From CALFMR01 sp035550595 (GTDB taxonomy: Bacteria > Acidobacteriota > Vicinamibacteria > Vicinamibacterales > SCN-69-37): a stretch of 25,499 nt of DNA. Numbering within the stretch: the first letter of the stretch is position 1; the number at the start of each line of letters is the position of its first letter. The stretch is taken from positions 1 through 25,499 of the forward strand of contig DASZOV010000147.1 of the NCBI GenBank assembly GCA_035550595.1, read 5' to 3'. Below, piece by piece: positions 16,804 to 25,499 of the stretch. The position numbers and the translations under genes are program-made. The notes beneath the pieces are model-generated. The model had not been told where the DNA came from, did not search any database, and worked only from the letters and a program-made list of their open reading frames with translations.

Positions 16804-18447
16804 GTGACCGCTCGCACGCTCACGCCGCTGTCGATGACGCTTGCCGCAGCAATCACGACGGTCGTCGTGGCCGCGCCCGCGGTGCCACGGCAGCCAGCAG
16901 AGACCGTCGATACCGCGGCCATCGCGCGCATCCGCGACGAAGGCCTGCGCCGCTCGCAGGTGATGGACACGGCGTTCTGGCTGTCGGATCGTTACGGTCC
17001 GCGCCTCGACGGATCGCCGGAAATGGCCGAAGCCGGCGAGTGGACGATGACCCGCCTCCGCTCGTGGGGGCTCGCCGACGTCCACGAGGAGCCGTTCCCT
17101 GCGCGTCGCGGCTGGTCGCTCGCATCGTTTCACGCGACGATGACCTCGCCGCGCGTGATGCCGATCATCGGCGTCCCGCGCGCGTGGACGCCCGGCACCC
17201 ACGGCCCGGTCACGGCGCGCGTCGTCCGGCCCGTCATTCACACCGCGGCCGATGCCAACCGTTATCGCGGCACGCTTCGCGGAGCGATCGTGCTCACGCA
17301 GCCGGCGCGGGCCGTGCGCATGCTCGAGCACGGCGATGGCCTCGTCATCCGCTACGACGATCAGAACGGCAGGTGGGCGCGCGAAGCGATGACGCCTGAA
17401 GCGCCCGTACCGGCGCCCGCCACGCCGCCGCCGGCTACCGTGCTTGCCGCGCCGGCATCATCGCCGCGTCCCGCCGCGCGTCCTTTCAATCTCCTGCAGT
17501 TCTACAAAGACGAAGGCGTCGTCGCGCTGATCGATCGCGGGCCGAACGGCGATCTGGCCGATGGCGGCAGCAATCTCTCATGGCGTGTGCAGCGCACCGA
17601 CGGCGGCACCGTCGTCGCCGAGGACGGCACCGATGTCGACGATCCGGCCGGGACGCTGCCGCAGATCGTCATCGCCGTCGAGCAGTACAACCGCATGGTG
17701 CGCCTGCTCGACCACGACGTGCCGGTCGAGATGGAGTTAGAGGTCGGCGTCCGCTGGTCGGATGCGGCGCGCGCGCGGAGCTTCAACATCGTCGGCGACA
17801 TTCCCGGCCGGGACAAGGCGGACGAAGTCGTCATGCTCGGCGCACACTTCGACTCGTGGCAGGGCGCCACGGGCGCGACCGACAACGCGGCGGGCGTCTC
17901 GGCGATGATGGAAGCGATGCGGATCATCCGGACCCTCGGCCTCCAGCCTCGGCGCACGATTCGATTGGCGCTCTGGGGCGGTGAGGAAGAAGGCCTGTTC
18001 GGATCGGCCGCCTACGCGGCCACGCGCCTCGGCACGGTGACGCACCCCACGCCGGATCTCGCGCGGACGACGGCGTACTTCAACCTGGACAACGGGACGG
18101 GCCGCATTCGCGGCATCTGGACGCAGGGCCGTGCGGCCGTCCAGCCGATCTTCGCCGCGTGGATGGCGCCGCTCGCCGATCTCGGCGTGACGATGGTCAG
18201 TCCGCGCGCGGTGGAGCAGACCGATCACGTCACGTTCGACGCGCTCGGCATCCCGGCGTTCCAGTTCATCCAGGAACGCTACGAATACAACTCGCGCACG
18301 CACCACACGAACATGGACGTCTACGATCGACTGCAGCCCGATGATCTGAAGCAGATGGCGGTGGTTGCCGCGGTCTTCGCGTGGCAGGCGGCCACGCGCG
18401 ACGAGCCACTGCCGCGCACGACGGCACCGTCTATGGGAGGCCACTGA
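16804..18447 (+). CDS. Secreted M28-family zinc aminopeptidase
   Basis: A 547-residue exported metallopeptidase. The signal peptide covers about 1-26 (hydrophobic 12-25, AAPA end). A PA-type inserted domain spans roughly 120-310 and includes a Pro/Ala-rich stretch (about 199-227). The M28 catalytic core follows at about 327-535. Zinc ligands and catalytic residues are His348 and Asp350 (LGAHFDSW), Asp360 (GATDNAAG), Glu394-Glu395 (GGEEEG), Asp429 (NLDNGTG) and His501 (THHTNMD). It should hydrolyse N-terminal residues of peptides in the periplasm or outside the cell. The start is GTG at 16804, supported by the nearby -10 box; an in-frame ATG at 16834 is an alternative. The stop overlaps the next start (TGATG). 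Confidence 0.94.
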   Translation: MTARTLTPLSMTLAAAITTVVVAAPAVPRQPAETVDTAAIARIRDEGLRRSQVMDTAFWLSDRYGPRLDGSPEMAEAGEWTMTRLRSWGLADVHEEPFPARRGWSLASFHATMTSPRVMPIIGVPRAWTPGTHGPVTARVVRPVIHTAADANRYRGTLRGAIVLTQPARAVRMLEHGDGLVIRYDDQNGRWAREAMTPEAPVPAPATPPPATVLAAPASSPRPAARPFNLLQFYKDEGVVALIDRGPNGDLADGGSNLSWRVQRTDGGTVVAEDGTDVDDPAGTLPQIVIAVEQYNRMVRLLDHDVPVEMELEVGVRWSDAARARSFNIVGDIPGRDKADEVVMLGAHFDSWQGATGATDNAAGVSAMMEAMRIIRTLGLQPRRTIRLALWGGEEEGLFGSAAYAATRLGTVTHPTPDLARTTAYFNLDNGTGRIRGIWTQGRAAVQPIFAAWMAPLADLGVTMVSPRAVEQTDHVTFDALGIPAFQFIQERYEYNSRTHHTNMDVYDRLQPDDLKQMAVVAAVFAWQAATRDEPLPRTTAPSMGGH

Positions 18448-18878
18448 TGATGCCGCCGCGCCAACTCTGGCTCTTCAAGCTCGGCTGCTGGACCGCCATC
18501 GCGATTGCGGGCGTCTATCTCGTCGTGCACGTGATGACGTTCGGGATCTCGGCGACCGATGCCGGTCGTCAGGCGCTGGCAATGGCCGAGTCCAGCCGGT
18601 TCGCCGTCATCGGTGGCGGCACGCACTCGCTCGCCGATCTCTTGGGCGCGGCCAGCTTGATGTTCGATATTTTGCTCGCCGCGATGGGCGCGGCTGGGCT
18701 CGCCGCGGCGCAGACCAGCGACCGCGTCGTCGTGCGCGGCGTCGCGCGCGTCTTCAGCATCGCGTGCGTCACACTGGTCATCATCGCGCTCCTCGATGTC
18801 TCGCTGGTCTTCGCGATGCTGCTCGCCGCGCTGTCGGTCTGCTTCATTCTGGCGTCGGTTGTCTCTCCCGAGGGCTGA
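18447..18878 (+). CDS. Small integral membrane protein of unknown function
   Basis: A 143-residue protein with about four hydrophobic segments (roughly 11-32, 62-88, 99-117 and 118-138), a positively charged short N-terminus and a conserved-looking GGGTHSLADLLGA at the start of helix 2. I do not recognise the family. Its ATG overlaps the last base of the M28 stop codon (TGATG), which implies translational coupling with the peptidase. A second ATG follows directly. The last 35 nt overlap the convergent acyl-activating enzyme gene. A role at the membrane next to the exported peptidase is only a guess from position. Confidence 0.8.
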   Translation: MMPPRQLWLFKLGCWTAIAIAGVYLVVHVMTFGISATDAGRQALAMAESSRFAVIGGGTHSLADLLGAASLMFDILLAAMGAAGLAAAQTSDRVVVRGVARVFSIACVTLVIIALLDVSLVFAMLLAALSVCFILASVVSPEG

Positions 18879-21099
18879 CTCTCGCGAGCGCCATTTCTTT
18901 CACGCGGCGCAGGTCCGTCTTGCCCGTGGCGAGCGTGGGCAGCGCGTCGACCGGCACGAGGTTCTCGCGCTTCGGAATCCACAGGCGCGGCAGTCCGCTC
19001 GACGCCGACAGCTCGTCCCATAGTCGATCGGCGGGAATGTCCGGCCGCGCGTAGAACGCGACGAGCCGTTCGCCTCGAACGGCATCCGGCACGGACGTGA
19101 CGACGGCCACGGCCTCACCGATGGCGGTGTTGATCGCGTCTTCCACGCGCACGTGCGGCACCATCTCGCCGCCGATCTTGCTGAAGCGCGAGATCCGATC
19201 CGTGATGAAGATGAACCCGTCGTCGTCGATGCGCGCGACGTCGCCGGTGACGTACCAGCCGTCGTGGAGCGCGGCCGCCGTGGCCTCTGGGGCGTCGAGG
19301 TATCCGCGCATCATGTTCGCGCCGGTCACCTCGAGCAGGCCTTCTTCGCCAATCGGAAGCGGCTCGCGCGTCTCGCGATCGACCACGCGCGCGGCCACGC
19401 CGGGAATCGGGAGGCCGACCGAGCCGGGACGCAGGTGCGGATACGGTTCGCGATCGCCGACGTTGACGCGATTGACCGCGACGACCGGCGCCATCTCCGT
19501 GCAGCCGTAGCCCTCGAGCAGGTGCACACCGAATTTCTCGCGAAAGGCGGAGGCGAGCGGCTCGCGCAACTTCTCCGCGCCGACGATCGCGTGGCGCAGC
19601 CGCGCGAACTCCGCCGGCGTGCAGCGCCGCAGATACGAGCCGCAGAACGTCGGCGTGCTGATCAGCATCGTCACGCCGTAGGTCTCCGAGAGCTCGCCGA
19701 TCGTCTTCGCGTCGGTCGGATTCGGATGGTAGACGACCGTCGTCCCGCGCAGGAGCGGCAGCCAGAACGTGCCGGTGAAGCCGAACGAATGGAACAACGG
19801 CAGGATGCCGAGGAAACGATCCGACGGGCCGATGGGGAAGATCTGCGTCAGCGAATCGATGTTCCCGAGGATCGCGGCGTGCGAAAGCTGCACGCCCTTC
19901 GGCTGTCCCGTGCTGCCGCTCGAGAAGATGATCGTCGCGAGCGGCGACGAGCCGTCCGCGGCGTTCGGACCGGCGTGCCGCGCGCGCAGCCACCAGCGCG
20001 GCGCGAGACGCGCGGAGAGGAGTCCGAGGATCTTGTCGGCGGACGTGATCGCCGGCCGCAGATCCTCGAGGAAGACCATCGCCGGCGTGGCCGTGAGGCC
20101 GGCCTTCTCGAGGAACTGACGCGACGTCACGATCGTGCGGACGCGCGCGAGATCGACGGCCGCCTGCGTGATGTCCGCGCCCAGCGTGAAGTTGAGATTG
20201 ACCGGCGTCCGGCCGGCGAAGAACAGCGCGATGTTGGTGAGCGCGCTCGCGACCGTTGCCGGCAGCATGACGCCGACGTTCCGTTCGCCCCGGGTGCGGC
20301 GCGCGAGCAGCCGGCCGAGCGCGAACGACGCGATGAGCAGCCGCCCGTAGGTGAGCGACGCGCCCGTGCTGTCGGCCGCCGCGAGACTCGACCAGTACGT
20401 GCGGGCCGCCCGGACGAAGTCCAGGTGCAGGCGGTCGGACGCCGTGCGGCGCCGGCCCATCGTCTTCGCGCCGAGCTCCGCAATCGCGGCGCGGGCGACG
20501 GCGGCTGACGGCGGTGTCGCGAACCGCCGGCCAACCGCGACGAACACGCGCTCGCGCCCGCGGTCGAGCGGGCCTGGACGGTCGGAGAGCGGCGGCGCGG
20601 GCGGTACCTGTCGCCGGCTCGACTCGCTCGCGCCGGCCGACGGCGCAGCGTCCGAAGCCGCAGCTTCTATCGCAATCGCCGCGTCCGTATTGCCAGTCGC
20701 AACCACGCGCGGCGCGTCACGACGCCGCGTGTGTCGCGCCCACGGACGATCGAGATAGACGGGGATGACGGGAATCGCCGAATGCGCCGATCCGGTCAGC
20801 CGCGCGAGCGCGTCGGCGAATGGGACCGGGCTCGTCTTCAGGCTGTTGCTGCCGTCCGCAAAGAGACAGACCACCTCGCCGCGCGTCAGCGCCTGCTCGG
20901 CCGAGGCGATCGCGGCATCAGGCGTCTGTGCCGCGTCGCTCGCGGTCCAGACGTGACGACCGACCGACGCGGTGAGCACCACCGCGTCGTCGGCCGCGAC
21001 ATGATTGGCAATGAGGAGAACCGGCCCCTCGGCCGGGACGTCAGCGACGCCCGTCGATTCGAGCCGGTAGGGTGTGCGCGCGAGCAGCCACCGCCACAT
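18844..21099 (-). CDS. Fused PlsC-like acyltransferase / AMP-dependent acyl-activating enzyme (Aas-like)
   Basis: A 751-residue two-domain protein with the architecture of Aas (lysophospholipid acyltransferase plus acyl-ACP synthetase). The N-terminal PlsC-like part (about 1-225) has HVAADD matching HX4D (His33, Asp38). In place of the FPEGTRS motif it has FADGSNS (80-86), and an Ala/Ser/Pro-rich segment lies at about 145-185. The ligase part (about 235-745) has P-loop TIIFSSGSTGQPKG (389-402), YGCTEMAP (about 530-537), TGD with the hinge region (about 614-625), and the C-terminal catalytic Lys727 in LATGKTDLR. It would activate free fatty acids and re-acylate lysolipid at the inner membrane. 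It starts 23 nt after lon. The PlsC activity is less certain than the ligase. Confidence 0.9.
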   Translation of the reverse strand: MWRWLLARTPYRLESTGVADVPAEGPVLLIANHVAADDAVVLTASVGRHVWTASDAAQTPDAAIASAEQALTRGEVVCLFADGSNSLKTSPVPFADALARLTGSAHSAIPVIPVYLDRPWARHTRRRDAPRVVATGNTDAAIAIEAAASDAAPSAGASESSRRQVPPAPPLSDRPGPLDRGRERVFVAVGRRFATPPSAAVARAAIAELGAKTMGRRRTASDRLHLDFVRAARTYWSSLAAADSTGASLTYGRLLIASFALGRLLARRTRGERNVGVMLPATVASALTNIALFFAGRTPVNLNFTLGADITQAAVDLARVRTIVTSRQFLEKAGLTATPAMVFLEDLRPAITSADKILGLLSARLAPRWWLRARHAGPNAADGSSPLATIIFSSGSTGQPKGVQLSHAAILGNIDSLTQIFPIGPSDRFLGILPLFHSFGFTGTFWLPLLRGTTVVYHPNPTDAKTIGELSETYGVTMLISTPTFCGSYLRRCTPAEFARLRHAIVGAEKLREPLASAFREKFGVHLLEGYGCTEMAPVVAVNRVNVGDREPYPHLRPGSVGLPIPGVAARVVDRETREPLPIGEEGLLEVTGANMMRGYLDAPEATAAALHDGWYVTGDVARIDDDGFIFITDRISRFSKIGGEMVPHVRVEDAINTAIGEAVAVVTSVPDAVRGERLVAFYARPDIPADRLWDELSASSGLPRLWIPKRENLVPVDALPTLATGKTDLRRVKEMALARVSPRERQPTPE

Positions 21100-21122
21100 G
21101 CGGCTTCGGGCCGGCGGCCGTC

Positions 21123-23504
21123 TCAGTGTCGAGTGCTCAAGGACTGATCGCCCATGGCTGGCGGCTCATCGGGCGGCGGCACCGCCGGCAGCGGGCCGGC
21201 GAGCGCGGTCTGCAGCACCTGGTCCATCGTCTCGACGAGGTTCACGTTCATCGAGTCGAGAACGTTCTTCGGGATGTCGGCCAGGTCCTTCTCGTTGTCC
21301 TTCGGCAGGATGAGGGTCATCACGCCGGCGCGGTGCGCGGCGAGCACCTTTTCCTTCACGCCGCCGATCGGCAGCACTTTGCCGCGGAGCGTGATCTCGC
21401 CCGTCATCGCGACGTCGCGCCGCGTGGGCACGTGCGCGAGTGCGGAGACGAGCGCGGTGGCCAGCGTGATGCCCGCCGACGGACCGTCCTTCGGAATCGC
21501 GCCCTCGGGGATGTGCACGTGTACGTCGGTGCGCCGGCCGAAGTCGCGCGGAATGCCGAGGTCATCGGTCTTCGAGCGCACCCAGCTCATCGCGGCCTGC
21601 GCGGACTCCTGCATGACGTCGCCGAGCTTGCCGGTGAGCGTCAGCTTGCCGCGGCCCGGCATGAGCGTCGCTTCGGTGACGAGAATCTCGCCGCCGACTT
21701 CCGTCCACGCGAGCCCGGTGGCCACGCCGATCTCGTTCTTCTCTTCGGCCATCGACGGCCGGAAGCGCGGGACGCCGAGGTACTCGGTGACCTTGGGCGC
21801 CGTGACTTCTTCCGAGAAGCCCGCGCCTTCGACCACGACCTTGCGCGCGATCTTGCGGCAGATGGACGAGATCTCGCGCTCGAGGTTGCGGACGCCCGCC
21901 TCGCGCGTGTAGCGCTGGATGATCGTCTGGAACGCGTCGTCGGCGAACGTGACGTTCTCCGGCGTCAGGCCCGCGCCCTCGACCGCCTTCGGCGCGAGGA
22001 ACCGCCGCGCGATCTCGACCTTTTCCTGCTCCGTGTAGCCGGCGAGCTGCAGCACTTCCATGCGGTCGCGTAGCGCCTGCGGGATCGTGTGCAGCACGTT
22101 GGCCGTGCAGATGAACATGACGTTCGACAGGTCGTACTCGACGTCCAGATAGTGGTCGAGGAACGTGTGGTTCTGTTCCGGATCGAGCACTTCGAGGAGC
22201 GCGGCCGAGGGGTCGCCGCGGAAGTCCATGGACATCTTGTCCACTTCGTCGAGCAGGAAGACCGGGTTCATCGTACCGGCCTTCTTCATCATCTGGATGA
22301 TCTGGCCGGGGAACGCGCCGATGTAGGTGCGGCGATGTCCGCGGATCTCCGCTTCGTCGCGCACGCCGCCGAGCGACAGCCGGACGAACTTGCGGTTCAT
22401 CGCGCGCGCGATCGACTTGGCGAGCGACGTCTTGCCCACGCCGGGAGGGCCCGCGAGCGTGAGGATCGTCGCCTTCGGCTTCTTGACCAGGACGCGCACG
22501 GCGAGGAACTCGACGATGCGCTCCTTGATCTTCTCGAGGCCGAAGTGGTCCTCGTTCAGCACCTTCTCGGCGTGCGGCAGGTCGCGGCTCTCCTTGGTCT
22601 TCTTGAACCAGGGCACCGCGATGAGCCAGTCGAGATAGTTGCGCGAAACGGTGGCCTCGGCCGACATCGGCGGCATGGCCTCGAGGCGCTTCAGCTCCTC
22701 GATCGCCTTGCGCTCGACGTCCTTCGGCATGCGCGCCTGTTCGATCTTCTTCTTCAGGTCCTCGACCTCGCTGCCTTTTTCGTCCTTGCGGCCCAGCTCG
22801 CGCTGGATCGCCTTCATCTTCTCGTTGAGGTAGTACTCCTTCTGCGCCTTCTCCATCTGCTTCTTGACGCGAGACTGGATGCGGCGATCCACCTGGAGCT
22901 TGTCCACCTCGGCTTCGAGCACGGCGACGATGCGCGACAGGCGCTCGACGGGGGCGACGATCTCGAGCAGGTTCTGCTTCTCTTCGACGCCCACCTGCAG
23001 GTGCGCGGCGATCGTGTCGGCCAGGCGCGACGGGTCGTCCACGCGCACGGCGGCGACCATCGCGTCGTACTGCAGGTTGTTCGACAGCTTGATGTACTGC
23101 TCGAACAACGACACGACGCGGCTCATCACGGCTTCGGCGTCAGCGGCCGGCTCGGTCTTCTTCGCGAGCAGCTTCACCGTGACGCGGTAGAAGCCCTTGT
23201 CTTCCTTCCACTCGACGGCGCGTGCGCGTTCGACGCCTTCGACGAGCACCTTGATGTTGCCGTCGGGCAGCTTGAGCGACTGCACGATGTTGGCGACGCA
23301 GCCCATCGTGTAGATGTCGGCCGGCTGCGGATCGTCGGTGGCCGCCTCGTGCTGCGCGGCAAGAAAGATCTTCTTGTCGGTGGCGAGCGCGTGCTCGAGC
23401 GCCCGGGTCGACGACGGCCGTCCAATGACGAACGGCATCATCATGTGTGGGAACACGACGACGTCCCGGAGGGGGACGACGGGGAGCGTTTCGTATTGGT
23501 CCAT
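21123..23504 (-). CDS. lon: ATP-dependent protease La (Lon)
   Basis: A 793-residue LonA. The N-terminal substrate-binding domain begins LPVVPLRDVVVFPHM, followed by a coiled-coil region (about 195-290) and the AAA+ module with Walker A GPPGVGKT (352-359, Lys358) and Walker B VFLLDEVDK. The Ser-Lys peptidase domain has Ser676 in PKDGPSAG and Lys719 in GGVKEKVLAAHRAG. It degrades misfolded and short-lived regulatory proteins in the cytosol. I choose ATG at 23504; an in-frame GTG seven codons upstream (23525) would add MPAPHIP, and neither has a Shine-Dalgarno site. It is third in the clpP-clpX-lon run, and a perfect GGCCGC/GCGGCC hairpin lies in its leader. Confidence 0.97.
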   Translation of the reverse strand: MDQYETLPVVPLRDVVVFPHMMMPFVIGRPSSTRALEHALATDKKIFLAAQHEAATDDPQPADIYTMGCVANIVQSLKLPDGNIKVLVEGVERARAVEWKEDKGFYRVTVKLLAKKTEPAADAEAVMSRVVSLFEQYIKLSNNLQYDAMVAAVRVDDPSRLADTIAAHLQVGVEEKQNLLEIVAPVERLSRIVAVLEAEVDKLQVDRRIQSRVKKQMEKAQKEYYLNEKMKAIQRELGRKDEKGSEVEDLKKKIEQARMPKDVERKAIEELKRLEAMPPMSAEATVSRNYLDWLIAVPWFKKTKESRDLPHAEKVLNEDHFGLEKIKERIVEFLAVRVLVKKPKATILTLAGPPGVGKTSLAKSIARAMNRKFVRLSLGGVRDEAEIRGHRRTYIGAFPGQIIQMMKKAGTMNPVFLLDEVDKMSMDFRGDPSAALLEVLDPEQNHTFLDHYLDVEYDLSNVMFICTANVLHTIPQALRDRMEVLQLAGYTEQEKVEIARRFLAPKAVEGAGLTPENVTFADDAFQTIIQRYTREAGVRNLEREISSICRKIARKVVVEGAGFSEEVTAPKVTEYLGVPRFRPSMAEEKNEIGVATGLAWTEVGGEILVTEATLMPGRGKLTLTGKLGDVMQESAQAAMSWVRSKTDDLGIPRDFGRRTDVHVHIPEGAIPKDGPSAGITLATALVSALAHVPTRRDVAMTGEITLRGKVLPIGGVKEKVLAAHRAGVMTLILPKDNEKDLADIPKNVLDSMNVNLVETMDQVLQTALAGPLPAVPPPDEPPAMGDQSLSTRH

Positions 23505-23526
23505 GGGGATGTGTGGTGCAGGCACT

Positions 23527-23542
23527 GGCCGCGTTCGCGGCC
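23527..23542 (-). promoter_or_regulatory. Palindromic hairpin upstream of lon
   Basis: A perfect palindrome (GGCCGC stem, 4-nt GTTC/GAAC loop, GCGGCC) lies in the 77-nt clpX-lon gap, 22 nt before the chosen lon ATG. No U-tract follows, so it is not a standard terminator. It could be an RNA processing or attenuation site, or a repressor operator. It would abut the start if the GTG at 23525 were used. Confidence 0.4.
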
Positions 23543-23581
23543 CATCAGGCCGTCAGCCCAGGCCGCCCGTCGCCGACAGCC

Positions 23582-24826
<1,245 letters not shown>

Positions 24827-24847
24827 TGACCCTTCTCGCGTTCCTTG

Positions 24848-24874
24848 TATCGGCGTCCTCTAGGACCACCGATA
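24848..24874 (-). promoter_or_regulatory. Inverted repeat in the clpP-clpX gap
   Basis: TATCGG (24848-24853) pairs with CCGATA (24869-24874), and inside it GTCCT pairs with AGGAC. That gives an 11-bp stem with a small internal loop and a very short apex. It is not followed by a T-run in the direction of transcription. It may be a processing or stabilising element that sets the ClpP:ClpX ratio, or a protein-binding site. Confidence 0.45.
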
Positions 24875-24892
24875 GCGGGACGTGACCGTTCG

Positions 24893-25495
24893 CTACGCTC
24901 GACGAGTGAGTACATCGTCAATGATACCGTATTCCTTCGCCTGCCCCGCGCCCATGATGTAGTCCCGGTCGGTGTCCTCCGCGATGCGCGCGATGGGCTG
25001 GCCGGTGTGCGACGCCAGGATTTCGTTGAGCCGCTCGCGCATGCGCAGGATTTCGCGCGCGTGGATGTCGATGTCGCTCGCCTGGCCCGCCAGACCCGAC
25101 AAGGACGGCTGGTGGATCAGGATGCGCGCGTTCGGCAGCGAGAACCGCTTGCCCTTGGCGCCCGCCGCGAGCAGGGTCGCCGCCATCGACGCCGCCTGCC
25201 CGATGCAGATCGTCGAGACGTCCGGCTTGATGAACTGCATCGTGTCGTAGATGGCCAGTCCGGCCGTCACCGACCCGCCCGGCGAGTTGATGTAGAGCTG
25301 GATGTCCTTGTCCGGATCCTCGGCCTCGAGGAAGAGCATCTGCGCGATGACCAGATCGGCCACCGCGTCGTCGATCGGCGTGCCGATGAAGATGATGCTG
25401 TCCTTGAGCAGCCGGGAGAAGATGTCGTACGCGCGCTCGCCGCGGTTCGTCTGCTCGACGACCATCGGGATCAACTGGGCTCGGGGTTCGGACAT
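24893..25495 (-). CDS. clpP: ClpP, proteolytic subunit of Clp protease
   Basis: A 200-residue serine peptidase that forms the tetradecameric chamber for ClpX-delivered substrates. The catalytic triad is Ser103 (GQAASMAA), His128 (LIHQPS) and Asp178 (DTDRD). The oxyanion/Gly-rich SPGGSVTAG segment (71-79) and the ERAYDIFSRLL N-terminal region are typical, and the length is standard. The ATG at 25495 is only four bases from the window end, so its promoter and any upstream trigger factor gene are not visible. It leads the clpP-clpX-lon run on the minus strand. Confidence 0.98.
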   Translation of the reverse strand: MSEPRAQLIPMVVEQTNRGERAYDIFSRLLKDSIIFIGTPIDDAVADLVIAQMLFLEAEDPDKDIQLYINSPGGSVTAGLAIYDTMQFIKPDVSTICIGQAASMAATLLAAGAKGKRFSLPNARILIHQPSLSGLAGQASDIDIHAREILRMRERLNEILASHTGQPIARIAEDTDRDYIMGAGQAKEYGIIDDVLTRRA

Positions 25496-25499
25496 GATG

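Noticed and set aside
23505..23525. GTG start for lon adding seven residues
   Set aside because: No Shine-Dalgarno support, and ATG at 23504 starts just before the conserved LPVVPLRDVVVFPHM segment. Not fully excluded.

Overview
The window is a GC-rich bacterial chromosome segment with long strand-consistent genes and GC-rich third codon positions. The best inference for the source is Acidobacteriota, probably the Vicinamibacteria side. The basis is an orphan MacB/FtsX-type permease of the acidobacterial duplicated type, a B12-dependent ribonucleotide reductase, an MrfA/MrfB repair pair and a secreted M28 peptidase. No 16S or marker-gene placement is possible from this stretch.

Layout. 1-2647: nrdJ, cut by the left edge. 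2748-3164 (-): small cupin, converging on nrdJ across an inverted heptamer repeat. 3258-4836 (+): DUF1569/DinB-like protein, then a PilT-type ATPase. 4837-5051: repeat-bearing gap. 5052-8742 (+): secreted SYLF/Ysc84 protein, ADOP-type permease, small secreted protein. 8825-8937 (-): remnant of a VOC/glyoxalase gene. 9001-11198 (-): FKBP-type prolyl isomerase lipoprotein, SDR oxidoreductase and alpha/beta hydrolase. 11199-11522: divergent gap with the second heptamer repeat. 11523-15435 (+): mrfA-mrfB. 15446-16741 (-): ribosomal protein L31 and an aldo/keto reductase. 16804-18878 (+): M28 peptidase coupled to a small membrane protein. 18844-25495 (-): clpP, clpX, lon and a PlsC/AMP-ligase protein in one same-strand run.

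How the genes work together. clpP-clpX-lon is the conserved cytosolic proteolysis block, here extended by a lipid acyltransferase/acyl-activating enzyme 23 nt after lon. mrfA-mrfB are 13 nt apart and match the helicase plus DEDD-exonuclease pair known from Bacillus subtilis mitomycin-damage repair. The SDR and hydrolase are 5 nt apart and probably share a transcript. The other genes look like one- or two-gene units.

Two signals run across the window. First, most transcription-unit starts have a -10-like hexamer ending only 6-10 nt before the start codon and no Shine-Dalgarno sequence, which suggests leaderless or near-leaderless mRNAs. Genes inside operons, and rpmE, have Shine-Dalgarno sequences more often. 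Second, two dispersed intergenic repeat families (inverted AACTTCG heptamer arrays, and a composite GCGAAG-rich plus GGCGGCC-hairpin element) sit hard against gene ends, in one case supplying a stop codon. I found no RNA gene, CRISPR array, insertion sequence or prophage, and no defence or biosynthetic island. This is mostly core genome with a few unusual details.
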